Positions 16,376 through 25,315 of a DNA stretch of 39,470 nt are shown in pieces. A model generated the notes under the pieces. It saw only the letters and a program-made list of their open reading frames with translations, did no database searches and was not told the DNA's origin. The translations under genes were made by a program, and so were the position numbers. The stretch comes from Chitinispirillaceae bacterium (GTDB taxonomy: Bacteria > Fibrobacterota > Chitinivibrionia > Chitinivibrionales > Chitinispirillaceae): contig JAFGHA010000044.1 of assembly GCA_016930275.1 (NCBI GenBank), forward strand, positions 1 through 39,470, read 5' to 3'. Numbering within the stretch: position 1 is the first letter of the stretch; each line of letters begins with the position of its first letter.

Positions 16376-18493
16376 ATGAAGATACGTTCAATAATCGATT
16401 CGGTACTGCGGAATTTTCCCGGTAGTGCACACTGGTGGAATCTTCCGGCGTTCTGCGGAGCGGTAGCGTTCGCGGCGGGTATTTCCGTCGCGAACTGCAT
16501 CCCGGTTCCGCATACTGTCCTAACAGGTACATTGTACTTTTTTTTACCGGTTCTGGCAACAGGTGTCTGTACGGCAGCACTTTTCTGTGGTAAGGCACCG
16601 GTTCGCCTGTCGGCATTTCTGGTTGCCGGGGCGGCAGTGACGTTGCTGCATCTGGGAAAATGGGAACGGTGCAGCGCTGTGCTACAGACGCTGCAGTCCG
16701 ATCAAATAACCGTTTCCGGTATTCTGTGCAATGCTCCCGCTCCGCAACGTGACCGGTTCGTATGGTTGCTCAGACTTCAGACGGTAAACGGAAACACCGA
16801 ATCCCCGCTCTGCGGTCGTACGTTCATGTGCGTGAGTTCCGTGATGCCGGATGCCGCAGGAGCAGTTTCTGCAAGGGGATACATTTCTGCGGGAAGGTCA
16901 CGAACTAACCGGTATGATTTTGACGAAAAAGCGTTATTGCGGGTGAACGGAATTTCCGGAAAAATCAACGTCACCGGATTGCTTGGCGGTGCACCGCCGA
17001 AATCCTGGCATGCGAAGTGTTCCGCATGGTTCAGAACACGGGTGATCGGGGTATTGAAGACCTATCCGGATCCGGATCACCGTGCGGTGATACGGGCCTC
17101 CTTTCTTGATGAGAAAGCTTATCTCGCTCCGGAGATAAAGAATGCATTCAGAACATCGGGGCTCTATCACCTGCTTTCCCTTTCGGGACTGCACGCGGGA
17201 ATACTTCTGACCGCCGTCTATCTCCTGCTCTCGATGGTTCCGGTACCGGCGCGGGTACGTCATCTGTGCGCGCTGAGCGTTCTGTGGTTCTATTATCTCT
17301 ATATCGGTCCGGTACCCTCCCTCGCTCGCGCAACGGTAATGGCGACCGTGGTGATTGTTTCTCTGCTCCTGCAACGGAAGAGCTATCCGCTCCAGTCACT
17401 CGGACTCGCCGCCATCATCTGGCTTGCCTGGTCACCCGCATCACTCTTTCAGGCGGGATTCCAGTTCTCCTTTCTTGCAACATTCGGCATTCTCACCCTG
17501 CATCCGGTAATTATGAAAGCGTTTCCCGGGCACTCCAATCCGGTGGTTGACTACGGGATACGGCTCGTGCTCATCCCGTTTTCCGTTTCGTTTTCAGCAT
17601 TCTGCGCAACACTGCCGGCGATGCTGTGGCACTTCGGTACGGTTTCATTATACGGATTTGTCGCCAATATCGTCGGCGCGGGGTTGATGACCGGAGGTAT
17701 GTGGCTGTTTTTCATCGGGCTGCTCAGTGCACCGCTGGCGCCGTTTATCAGTCATCTGGCGGTCTACTACTCATCACTCTTCCTTGACGGGTTGATGTCG
17801 GTCGCGAATTTCTCTGTTTCGATGCCGTTGAGTTCCGTCGAGCTGCCGGCGCCGTATCCCGAACAGATCGCCGCATGGTATCTGCTGTTTGCCGCACTGG
17901 TCACCGTTTCAACCACAGCGCGCCGGACCGTTTTAAAATGGGGAATACCGGTTCTCTGCTGTTTCATTCCGGCCGGGTATCTTGTCCGCCGGGCGACCGC
18001 CGGTACGCAGGTGGTCGGATTCACCGGCGGGACTCCCGGTGTCGAGGTGACGGCGGTTCGTTCTCCGAGCGGCAGTACCGTACTTTTCTGCAATGGCGGT
18101 GAAGAAACCGTGGATCGTTTCATTCACTACAGTGTGACGCCGTGGATCCGGCATATGCCCGGTACCAGGGTTTGCCGGAGAGTTACGGTGACACCGGAGA
18201 ATGATTACCATACGGGAGTTGCGGAGAATGACGGTCACTACCGGTTCACGGAAAAAAAAGTTATCGTCGTTACGGGAGGAGACCGGAGCGCACCGCCGTG
18301 CACCTGCAGTTACGATGCGACCGGGCAGGTTCCGCAACTTGAGGTCGTGTGCGGAGACGTTATGCTTTCCCGCCGGAAGAACCGGTTCTCCTGGTTCCGG
18401 AGTGCTGATAAAACGCGGACCGCCGGACGTTCCGATGTACCCACGATGATCGAACTGAAAGACGGGGTATGCAGGGTGCTGCCGTTTGACTGA
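16376..18493 (+). CDS. ComEC/Rec2-family membrane protein with degenerate C-terminal domain
   Basis: 705 residues from ATG 16376; no good Shine-Dalgarno is visible and a TTG at 16358 is an alternative. Many hydrophobic segments (about residues 25-95 and 235-530) suggest around ten membrane helices. The Competence-domain hallmark is at Y-H-L-L-S-L-S-G-L-H-A-G-I-L, and an OB-like soluble part lies between the first helices. ComEC forms the inner-membrane channel for single-stranded DNA during natural transformation. The final ~160 residues sit where ComEC usually has a metallo-beta-lactamase-like domain, but I see neither D-V-G-Q-G-D nor an H-x-H-x-D-H motif, so the nuclease-like domain is degenerate or lost. 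No other competence genes are nearby. Confidence 0.87.
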   Translation: MKIRSIIDSVLRNFPGSAHWWNLPAFCGAVAFAAGISVANCIPVPHTVLTGTLYFFLPVLATGVCTAALFCGKAPVRLSAFLVAGAAVTLLHLGKWERCSAVLQTLQSDQITVSGILCNAPAPQRDRFVWLLRLQTVNGNTESPLCGRTFMCVSSVMPDAAGAVSARGYISAGRSRTNRYDFDEKALLRVNGISGKINVTGLLGGAPPKSWHAKCSAWFRTRVIGVLKTYPDPDHRAVIRASFLDEKAYLAPEIKNAFRTSGLYHLLSLSGLHAGILLTAVYLLLSMVPVPARVRHLCALSVLWFYYLYIGPVPSLARATVMATVVIVSLLLQRKSYPLQSLGLAAIIWLAWSPASLFQAGFQFSFLATFGILTLHPVIMKAFPGHSNPVVDYGIRLVLIPFSVSFSAFCATLPAMLWHFGTVSLYGFVANIVGAGLMTGGMWLFFIGLLSAPLAPFISHLAVYYSSLFLDGLMSVANFSVSMPLSSVELPAPYPEQIAAWYLLFAALVTVSTTARRTVLKWGIPVLCCFIPAGYLVRRATAGTQVVGFTGGTPGVEVTAVRSPSGSTVLFCNGGEETVDRFIHYSVTPWIRHMPGTRVCRRVTVTPENDYHTGVAENDGHYRFTEKKVIVVTGGDRSAPPCTCSYDATGQVPQLEVVCGDVMLSRRKNRFSWFRSADKTRTAGRSDVPTMIELKDGVCRVLPFD

Positions 18494-18618
18494 TCTTGCG
18501 GGACCACGGCGGCAAAAATACTTGCGTAGCCTCACTCCTCTTTTTATTTATGTAGAGAATGGCGGGGGTGCGTTTCTGCACTATCGTTGTTGTTCATCAC
18601 TGCAACTATGGAACGTGA

Positions 18619-18960
18619 ATGGTTATTACCGAATCGGTATCTCAAGGATGGCATATTATCCAGCTCGAAGGTAAATTCATCGTCAGGAATCTTACGGTGA
18701 TTCGCAAGGCGTTCGAACGGGCGGAACGGGAATCAATTCCGGGGATTGCCATTGATTTGAGCGGCGTATCGCAGGTCGATTCCAGCGCAATTACCATCCT
18801 TATGAATTTCCAGCGGCGGGTTATACAGAAAGACGGCCTGCTGGTACTGTTCGGACTAAGGTCCGATATCACCGAGATTTTTTCCATCGTTGGAATCGAC
18901 AAGCTGTTTCGTATCTGCAGGGATAGAGAGGATTTCGAGACATTATATGTTCACCAGTGA
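18619..18960 (+). CDS. STAS-domain anti-sigma factor antagonist
   Basis: 113 residues covering a single STAS domain: I-I-Q-L-E-G-K-F, then G-I-A-I-D-L-S-G-V-S-Q-V-D-S-S-A-I-T-I-L with the D54-S55-S56 phospho-serine site, and a C-terminal L-V-L-F-G-L-R-S-D-I. In partner-switching systems the unphosphorylated form binds an RsbW-like kinase and frees a sigma factor or other target. The likely kinase is the REC-HATPase at 15264-16190. The end of this gene overlaps the start of the esterase gene by 14 bases. The Shine-Dalgarno is weak. Confidence 0.9.
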   Translation: MVITESVSQGWHIIQLEGKFIVRNLTVIRKAFERAERESIPGIAIDLSGVSQVDSSAITILMNFQRRVIQKDGLLVLFGLRSDITEIFSIVGIDKLFRICRDREDFETLYVHQ

Positions 18961-20176
18961 CGCTCGGCGGCAACTGTGGGTAAAAGTGCTGTGGAATATT
19001 CTGTCCATCGTTCTGTTGTCGGGTATACTGACATGCGGAAAAAAAGCCGGTGAACCTGTAACGGCCTCGCTTTTCGAACAATGGTTCGTATCGGCCGGCG
19101 GTGAACCGCCCGCCGCACTGAAGCGGGCGCGGCGCACTGCCGTGGATTCCCTGCGCGATGCCGTCAGGAGATCCCGCAGCGCGGGTAACGGCAGCGTTAT
19201 ACTCACCGACACCTTCGGTGTTTCCTATACGACGGGATTCGGTACGCCGATGCATTATCGCAACGATTCGGTCTATCCGCTGATCATTTACCTGCATGGC
19301 GGTACCGGTGCGGCACGGAACGACAAAGGGGAACATGCCTGGGAGATGCTCGGCATGCTTTCCGACAGTATGGATCTGTTCTTTGCCAGTCCGTCGGCGG
19401 GAAGAAGCGCACCCTGGTGGAGTCCGGCAGGACTTTCACGCATACTGCAGACGCTCAGATACATGTCGCTGCGCTATCCGGTCAATCCGGCAAAAATCTT
19501 TCTGGCCGGCGTATCGGACGGTGCGACCGGCTGCTGGGCTGCCGCCAATACGATTGCCGCACCGTTCGCCGGGTTTATCTCGATCTCCGGGTACGGTGGG
19601 ATGCTGCCGCAGCTCGGTATGGAACTTCACCCCGGAAATCTGATGCAGCGGCCGATATACAACGTCAATGCCGGTCGCGACCGTCTCTATCCGCTTGCGT
19701 CGGTCAATTCCTTTCTCGACTACCTCGAACAGCGGGGAGTCGGGATACGCCGCAGGGAATATCCCGACGAAGAGCACGGTTTTGATTATCGCGACCGTGA
19801 ACGGGGTATGCTCTGTTCACTGGTGCGAACCTGGTCGCTGCCTGCAGCGGGACCGGTCAACTGGTACGCGCCGGGTACCTATCCGTTCAGTATCACCGGG
19901 GTGGCAGCGGTGGAACGTTCCGCAACCGACTCCTTTTCTTTGCGGGTATATCATCGTAACGATACCATTTTTCTTGAGACTGGCGGACTGACCGGGTTAC
20001 AGATGTATTTTGAGGATGACCGTTCACATGAAGCGGACCGTGTGTTTTCAATCAACGGTATCTGTTCAAGGCGGCTTAAAAAGAAAACTCCGGAAATGGG
20101 TGCTTTGATTGAGTACATGAAACAACGTTGCTGTCCCATAATTACTGACGGGGTGGTCTACACCATTTCGTTATAG
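18947..20176 (+). CDS. Exported alpha/beta hydrolase (esterase/depolymerase-like)
   Basis: 409 residues from ATG 18947, overlapping the STAS gene by 14 bases; an in-frame start at 18890 would lie deeper in that gene and spoil the N-terminal membrane segment. A hydrophobic stretch at about residues 12-29 ends in L-T-C-G-K-K, a near-lipobox, so a lipoprotein is possible. The catalytic triad is readable: S190 in G-V-S-D-G, D245 in A-G-R-D-R-L-Y-P and H277 in E-E-H-G-F-D; the oxyanion motif is L-H-G-G-T-G (H117). The pattern matches prolyl-oligopeptidase/PHB-depolymerase-type esterases. A ~130-residue C-terminal extension after the triad has no recognised domain. Substrate unknown. Confidence 0.82.
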   Translation: MFTSDARRQLWVKVLWNILSIVLLSGILTCGKKAGEPVTASLFEQWFVSAGGEPPAALKRARRTAVDSLRDAVRRSRSAGNGSVILTDTFGVSYTTGFGTPMHYRNDSVYPLIIYLHGGTGAARNDKGEHAWEMLGMLSDSMDLFFASPSAGRSAPWWSPAGLSRILQTLRYMSLRYPVNPAKIFLAGVSDGATGCWAAANTIAAPFAGFISISGYGGMLPQLGMELHPGNLMQRPIYNVNAGRDRLYPLASVNSFLDYLEQRGVGIRRREYPDEEHGFDYRDRERGMLCSLVRTWSLPAAGPVNWYAPGTYPFSITGVAAVERSATDSFSLRVYHRNDTIFLETGGLTGLQMYFEDDRSHEADRVFSINGICSRRLKKKTPEMGALIEYMKQRCCPIITDGVVYTISL

Positions 20177-20187
20177 GAGGTGCCGGT

Positions 20188-20730
20188 ATGGCTCATCTGG
20201 TTGTACTGCTTGCTGATGGTTTCGAAGAGGTGGAGGCGATTACGGTCATCGACCTGCTCCGGAGAGGCAGTGTTACCGTAACCGCTGCGGGAATCCGGAA
20301 AAGTGAAGTGACCGGTGGTCACGGTATTACCGTTACGGCCGATACGACAATCAAGCATCTGCCCGGTTCCTTTGACGGGATTGTTCTGCCGGGCGGCGCA
20401 AAAGGAACACAGATGCTGGCGGAGAGTTCCGTCGTTCTCGACCTGGTGAAAAAGTCCTTCTCCGAAGGTCTTCTCTGTGCCGCCATATGTGCGGCACCGT
20501 CAGTATTAGGTAAAGCGGGAATTCTGCTCAATATACGGGCGACCTGTTACCCGGGATACGAGGAGCAGTTGACCGGTGCACGTTTTATCGAAGCTGCCGT
20601 GGTGCGGGATAAAAATGTTATTACCGGAAGAGGGGTCGCTGCGGCGATACCGTTTGCTCTCGAACTGATCACGCAGACTGCGGGAATATCGGCAGCCGAA
20701 CGGGTAAAAGAGGATATCCTCTATCCGTAA
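20188..20730 (+). CDS. DJ-1/PfpI (ThiJ/YajL) family protein
   Basis: 180 residues; AGGAGGT at 20175-20181 overlaps the stop of the esterase gene, so the two are one transcript. Family motifs are L-A-D-G-F-E-E-V-E-A with the conserved E16, and A-A-I-C-A-A-P-S-V-L with the nucleophilic C101. D-G-I-V-L-P-G-G and a terminal G-R-G-V-A-A-A-I-P-F-A-L-E-L also fit. DJ-1/YajL-type proteins protect against reactive carbonyls and oxidative stress; the precise activity is debated in the family. Length is normal and the domain is complete. Confidence 0.94.
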   Translation: MAHLVVLLADGFEEVEAITVIDLLRRGSVTVTAAGIRKSEVTGGHGITVTADTTIKHLPGSFDGIVLPGGAKGTQMLAESSVVLDLVKKSFSEGLLCAAICAAPSVLGKAGILLNIRATCYPGYEEQLTGARFIEAAVVRDKNVITGRGVAAAIPFALELITQTAGISAAERVKEDILYP

Positions 20731-20800
20731 TTTTCCGGTGGTGAACCTTGAAGTACAGGAGGGTGAATCCTCCGGAACTCAATTCGTGTAAATCGATTGG

Positions 20801-22000
20801 ATGAGCATGATTAAATATGTAGTACTAGCGGTTACAGTAATGGCGATCGGGGCGGCGGGTGGTATCGGTGAGGATACAATGGCCGTCCGGTATATTCTTG
20901 ACCGGAACGGTCTCACCGGAACCGCGGTGTCGAGCGTGGCAGATACTGCCGGCGGAAGAGTCGTCGGACTGTTCCTGATGCAGAAGGGAATCACCGAATG
21001 TCCCGATACGATCGGATCACTTGACGGGCTGATAACGCTGAATGTCGATAATAATGCGCTGCCGGTTCTTCCCGAGGAAATCGGCAGGCTCCGTAACCTC
21101 AAAGTCATCAAGGCATCGAACAACAAACTGACCGCACTGCCCGCCGCACTGGTCAGCTGTTCCCTTCTCACCCGATGTGAGGCCGACGGGAATACTATTG
21201 CCGCCTTTCCCGACGGGATGTCGTCCCTCGACAGGCTGGAATATCTCTCACTGAGATCAAACCGTCTCCGGGTTGTCCCGCGCACTGTCTCCGAGCTTCG
21301 CGCACTACGGTTTCTGTACGCCGACCATAACGAAATCACTGCGATCGACGAGCGGGTCGACACGCTGCCGGAACTGGAGGTACTGTCACTCAATAACAAT
21401 GCACTGACGAACTATCCGGCAACCTGGTGTCAACTGCCGAAACTGCGCAAGCTTGATCTGACCTCGAACAAACTCCTTTCACTCCCCGATGAAATCGGCG
21501 ATCTGACAGCGCTGACGGATCTTTATTTGAGCGGAAACCGGCTGACCGGCCTGCCGGAAACCATGATGTATCTGAAAAATCTGCAGTGGCTGTATGTCGA
21601 CAACAACCGGATCGGGCATCTCGGTAACGAAATCGCTTCACTTCCGAAGCTCCAATGGTTGTCGGTTGCCGGAAATGAACTTGCCGAGCTTCCCGAAAAT
21701 CTCGGAGACCTTGAGCACCTTGCAGTGCTGTCGGTTTCCTACAATAAACTTACGGTGCTTCCTGAAAGTATCGGTAGTCTCGGAGAACTCCGTGTTTTCA
21801 GGTGTAACAGCAATCTGCTCCATTCCCTTCCCGCATCGATAATCAATCTTGAGCGGCTCGATTTCAAACGCGGGGGCGAAGAATACGGAACGCTGCAGAT
21901 CATGAACAACCGCCTCTGCTCGCTTTCCGAAAAAACCGTCGAGTGGGCCGATCGCTACTGTCCGGGCTGGCGTGAGAGTCAGCAGTGCGACAGCCGTTAA
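20801..22000 (+). CDS. Secreted leucine-rich-repeat protein
   Basis: 399 residues. A signal peptide occupies about residues 1-20. A short N-terminal cap (V-R-Y-I-L-D-R-N-G-L ... G-R-V-V-G-L-F-L) leads into about a dozen LRRs of 22-24 residues between residues 60 and 360, with the L-x-x-L-x-x-L-x-x-x-x-N-x-L-x-x-L-P pattern. The C-terminus has two cysteines (C-P-G-W ... Q-Q-C). LRR proteins of this sort bind other proteins or glycans at the cell surface; the partner is unknown. The ribosome binding site is poor; ATG 20807 is an alternative start. Confidence 0.87.
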   Translation: MSMIKYVVLAVTVMAIGAAGGIGEDTMAVRYILDRNGLTGTAVSSVADTAGGRVVGLFLMQKGITECPDTIGSLDGLITLNVDNNALPVLPEEIGRLRNLKVIKASNNKLTALPAALVSCSLLTRCEADGNTIAAFPDGMSSLDRLEYLSLRSNRLRVVPRTVSELRALRFLYADHNEITAIDERVDTLPELEVLSLNNNALTNYPATWCQLPKLRKLDLTSNKLLSLPDEIGDLTALTDLYLSGNRLTGLPETMMYLKNLQWLYVDNNRIGHLGNEIASLPKLQWLSVAGNELAELPENLGDLEHLAVLSVSYNKLTVLPESIGSLGELRVFRCNSNLLHSLPASIINLERLDFKRGGEEYGTLQIMNNRLCSLSEKTVEWADRYCPGWRESQQCDSR

Positions 22001-22067
22001 CCGACCTCCTCTGAAGCGGCAATATCAGGCTCCTCCAAAAACCGTATTCCGGACGGATGGAGACCGT

Positions 22068-22373
22068 ATGAGCAGGCTTCTTCCCTTCTTACTCTGGGTG
22101 CTTTTTCTACTGCAGTTTCCGGCTGACAATTGGCAGCCGGTTCACCTGAACATCGGTTGCAGTCGTTCTCCCGGAACCGATACCTTGTATGCAGGTGTTC
22201 TCCGGGAGGATAACGAATCCCGAGAATCCTTCAACAATCCGTTCCCCGGTCAGACGGGATCATGCTGCGGCTTCCTGCACCCCCGTATAGGGACCTGCGT
22301 AGTCCACGTTAGTCATCCCGCCCGTATCTACTTGCCCGGTCGCTCCGCACTGTTCTCTCCACTGCGCATTTAG
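22068..22373 (+). CDS. Small candidate gene, possible secreted peptide (uncertain)
   Basis: 101 residues from ATG 22068 with GGAGA at 22059-22063. The N-terminus resembles a signal sequence (S-R-L-L-P-F-L-L-W-V-L-F-L-L). The rest is rich in Cys, Pro, Arg and His and matches nothing I recognise. The gap between the LRR gene and the kinase fragment (22001-22486) otherwise holds nothing. It could be the decayed front end of the kinase that follows, or a chance frame. Confidence 0.3.
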   Translation: MSRLLPFLLWVLFLLQFPADNWQPVHLNIGCSRSPGTDTLYAGVLREDNESRESFNNPFPGQTGSCCGFLHPRIGTCVVHVSHPARIYLPGRSALFSPLRI

Positions 22374-22486
22374 CTTTACTTTCCATCACTGTCGACGAAT
22401 CCTGCTTGTTTTCTGATTCGTGAACGATTCATTCTGTCGGTGCCCCGTGGTACCGTTGAATTGAAATGGTTTAAAAGGAGGCTTTC

Positions 22487-23023
22487 GTGACGATCCTGTC
22501 ATTTATTTCGGTATTCAGCGCGGCACCGGTAAAAAACAACAGCAGGGTCATTATCGGCGTCGTGGTGGTATTCCGAGACGTGACGCAGAAGGAACGTATG
22601 GAAGAGGAACTCTTTCGTGCCAAGCGTCTTGAATCGGTAGCGATGCTGGCCGGAGGAATCGCGCACGACTTCAACAACCTGCTCACCGGAATCGGTAATA
22701 ACCTGTTCATGTGCAAAATAGCCGCACCGGAAAATACCGAGGTAGCGGCGGTTGTCAACGAAGCCGAACGGGAACTGTTGCGGGCACAGAGACTGGCGGT
22801 GCAGCTGCTCACGTTCGCGCAGGGAGGAGAACCCGTCCTTTCGGTCTGTTCGCCCCGGACCATCATCGAGGAGTCGATCGGTTTCCTGATGAGCGGTTCG
22901 CACTGTTCCTGCGATCTGCGGTTCGATCCCGACCTGATGAATATCGCGATATGGATAGGTGAGTTTATCCGATCCTGTCTTCCTGCATCGAATACAGGGC
23001 AATTTGTATATTCTCTTAAATAA
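22487..23023 (+). pseudogene. Truncated hybrid-type sensor histidine kinase (PAS tail and HisKA only)
   Basis: 178 residues. Residues about 10-30 read as the end of a PAS domain (F-S-A-A-P-V-K-N ... I-I-G-V-V-V-V-F-R-D-V-T). A HisKA domain follows with the phospho-acceptor H-box A-G-G-I-A-H-D-F-N-N-L-L. Homology-like sequence continues to C-D-L-R-F-D-P-D-L-M-N-I-A-I (about 22950), where the next expected part is the N-box of the HATPase domain; instead the frame runs into unrelated residues and stops. There is no ATP-binding domain anywhere downstream. The 5' part of the PAS domain and sensor is also missing. A good Shine-Dalgarno (22473-22481) precedes GTG 22487, so the remnant may still be translated. 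Confidence 0.75.
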
Positions 23024-23034
23024 GGAGGCGCAAG

Positions 23035-24540
23035 ATGCTCACTCGACTTCAGGTAGACGGATTCAAAAATCTTCTTAAAATTGACATCCGGTTCGGTCCT
23101 TTTACCTGTATCGCCGGTTGTAACGGTGTCGGCAAATCAAATCTTTTTGATGCCATCAGTTTTTTAGGGGCTCTCGCCCGGGTTCCACTGCTGGAAGCTG
23201 CATTGTTGATTCGGGGGGAACGTGGACGTTCCGGAGATATTCGTCGTATTTTTCATCATTATGGAGCTCAATTTGATCCTGAAATGGAGTTTATTGCTGA
23301 TCTGATCATTCCCCAGAGTGCCATAGATGACCTTGGACAACATGCAAAAGCCAGCTATACATTTCTTCGATATACTTTAAAACTGCAGTATAGAACGGAA
23401 GAAATCCATGATCGATCAGTTAATCCTATAAGAATCACGAAAGAAGAATTGACCTATCTTCCTAAAAAGGAAATACCAGAGAACCTTCTTTTCAAATTTT
23501 CCAGTCGCTGGCGTGACAGTATAATCAGTGGTAAAAAAACTACAAAACTTATATCGACTGAAAGCCGTGAAGGAAAGACAATCATCAAGCTTCATCAGGA
23601 TGGCAAAAGAGGGGGGAAAACACAATCCTTACTTGCATCGAGTCTTCCTAGAACCGTGTTGTCGAGTACCAATGCCGCCGAAAGTCCAACAGCGCTTTGT
23701 GCTCGACGAGAAATGGAATCGTGGATGCTTTTGCAACTCGAACCGAGTGCACTACGCAAACCTGATGACTTTACTGCCCCCGCCATTCTGACCAATAACG
23801 GTGAGCATCTTCCGGCAACCTTACATCGCCTGGCATCAACTGATCCCGAGAGAATTTATCAGCAGGTAAGCAACGATCTGTCTGAACTGATTTCAGATGT
23901 AAAAGAAATTAGGGTGGATGCAGATGAAAAACGGCAAATCTATACTCTTTTTGTAAAAGACAGGGCTGGTACGGGGCATCCGGCTCATGCACTTTCCGAT
24001 GGAACCTTGCGATTTCTTGCACTGAGTATTATTGGTCGGGACCCCCAGGTACAGGGGCTTATTTGTCTGGAGGAGCCGGAGAATGGTATCCACCCCGAAC
24101 GGATTCCCGCGATGCTTGAGCTGCTAAGGAATATGGCCGTTGATCCAAAGGAACCTGTCGATGAGACAAATCCTTTACGTCAAGTTATTGTCAATACTCA
24201 TTCACCCGGTTTCGTCGGTGAGGTTCCGGATGATGCATTGGTTGCAGTTGAAAAAAAAGAAATCAAGTATCAGGGAAATTTGATAAATGGAATAGTTCTC
24301 TCTGCCATGAAGGGTACCTGGCGATTATCTGGCACACAAAATCTGATACAAACAATCACTAAGAATGTTCTTCTATCCTATTTACAGCCTTTTCTTCCAA
24401 AAAATGATAACGCGTCATCTGCTGTTAAACAAAAAAATGATGATGTCGAAAAGAGAGTTTTCGATAGATATGTGGAACAGATGGATTTCTTAAAGGAACA
24501 CAAGGTTGCAGAACCCAATGCCGATTATGGAAAAAATTGA
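23035..24540 (+). CDS. AAA/ABC-type ATPase (AAA_21/OLD-like), candidate defence ATPase
   Basis: 501 residues; AAGGAGG at 23022-23028 overlaps the stop of the kinase fragment. The N-terminus is RecF/SMC-like: L-T-R-L-Q-V-D-G-F-K-N-L, Walker A G-C-N-G-V-G-K-S-N (28-36), then ABC-type signature A-L-S-D-G-T-L-R-F (319-327), Walker B L-I-C-L-E-E-P-E-N-G-I-H-P (342-354) and switch histidine H389 in N-T-H-S-P. The middle 100-310 is a variable arm or coiled insertion. It overlaps the following TOPRIM-like gene by about 20 bases. Such ATPase plus TOPRIM-like pairs are typical of anti-phage systems (PARIS, OLD/Gabija relatives). The DNA is visibly AT-richer than both flanks, a sign of transfer. Confidence 0.9.
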   Translation: MLTRLQVDGFKNLLKIDIRFGPFTCIAGCNGVGKSNLFDAISFLGALARVPLLEAALLIRGERGRSGDIRRIFHHYGAQFDPEMEFIADLIIPQSAIDDLGQHAKASYTFLRYTLKLQYRTEEIHDRSVNPIRITKEELTYLPKKEIPENLLFKFSSRWRDSIISGKKTTKLISTESREGKTIIKLHQDGKRGGKTQSLLASSLPRTVLSSTNAAESPTALCARREMESWMLLQLEPSALRKPDDFTAPAILTNNGEHLPATLHRLASTDPERIYQQVSNDLSELISDVKEIRVDADEKRQIYTLFVKDRAGTGHPAHALSDGTLRFLALSIIGRDPQVQGLICLEEPENGIHPERIPAMLELLRNMAVDPKEPVDETNPLRQVIVNTHSPGFVGEVPDDALVAVEKKEIKYQGNLINGIVLSAMKGTWRLSGTQNLIQTITKNVLLSYLQPFLPKNDNASSAVKQKNDDVEKRVFDRYVEQMDFLKEHKVAEPNADYGKN

Positions 24541-25159
24541 TTTTGCTCTGCTCTGCGATGGAACGTCTGATCGATGTCTTGTTCCGATCTTGAAATGGTT
24601 ATTGCGCCGATATTTCGCTGATATTCCCATTAACGGAATATGGGCGGATGTATCGCGGTCTCGGTTGGAGCAGTATACTCTCGTGAACCGTATACGTTTG
24701 GCTGCGGATCTCTATGAGCCTGATGTGTTGTTTATACACCGGGATGCGGAGGCACAGGATCAAGAGTCCCGTTATGAGGAAATCAGGGACGCTGTTTCCA
24801 GGATTAGAGAACGCCTTCCCCGGCTTATCTGTGTTGTACCGGTTCGCATGACTGAATCATGGTTATTGTTTAATGAGCGGGCGATGAAAGTTGCTGCCGG
24901 TAACCCAAATTGCAGAACTCATATCGAATTACCGCCTCTATCAACCATTGAATCACTTCCTGATCCCAAACAAAGACTGATTGATATCCTGATTATTGCC
25001 TCAGAGTTGAGGGGAAGACATCTGAAGAGGTTCAAACCTTTGCAATGCAGACATTTAATAACGGAGAATATTGAGGATTTTTCACCGCTATTTGAACTGG
25101 AAGCATTTCAAAGATTGAGTCGGGATATCGAACAGCTGTCAATGACTGCCCAAAGATAA
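24518..25159 (+). CDS. TOPRIM/DUF4276-like protein paired with the ATPase
   Basis: 213 residues from ATG 24518; TTG 24506 and ATG 24527 are alternatives, all overlapping the ATPase gene. Near the N-terminus, L-L-C-D-G-T-S-D (D14-D18) matches the position of the TOPRIM glutamate motif with Asp instead of Glu. L-F-I-H-R-D-A-E-A (D76, E78) sits where the D-x-D motif is expected, and V-P-V-R-M-T-E-S-W-L-L (E113) matches the P-x-x-x-x-E-x-W-L-L block of DUF4276-type proteins. These features suggest a metal-binding nuclease-like effector or a degenerate relative. The overlap with the ATPase and shared AT-rich composition indicate a two-gene module. The family link is from motifs only; activity is inferred. 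Confidence 0.78.
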   Translation: MPIMEKIDFALLCDGTSDRCLVPILKWLLRRYFADIPINGIWADVSRSRLEQYTLVNRIRLAADLYEPDVLFIHRDAEAQDQESRYEEIRDAVSRIRERLPRLICVVPVRMTESWLLFNERAMKVAAGNPNCRTHIELPPLSTIESLPDPKQRLIDILIIASELRGRHLKRFKPLQCRHLITENIEDFSPLFELEAFQRLSRDIEQLSMTAQR

Positions 25160-25315
25160 TGTCCGGTAAGAATTCGTTTATACAGAATTGGTACAGCCGG
25201 ATCCAAAGATGTTCGGCTTTAAAATTTATTCCTTCAACTACCTTATTTTCCATCCTTGCGCCCCCGGCCTGCAACGACCATTTTTATACTTCTTTTACCC
25301 GACGGGATCTACTCC

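Noticed and set aside
23035..25159. ATPase/TOPRIM island as a transposon
   Set aside because: No inverted repeats, target duplication, transposase or integrase at its borders.
25160..25315. Glycine riboswitch before gcvT
   Set aside because: Looked for the conserved glycine aptamer core and found none in the 156-base leader.
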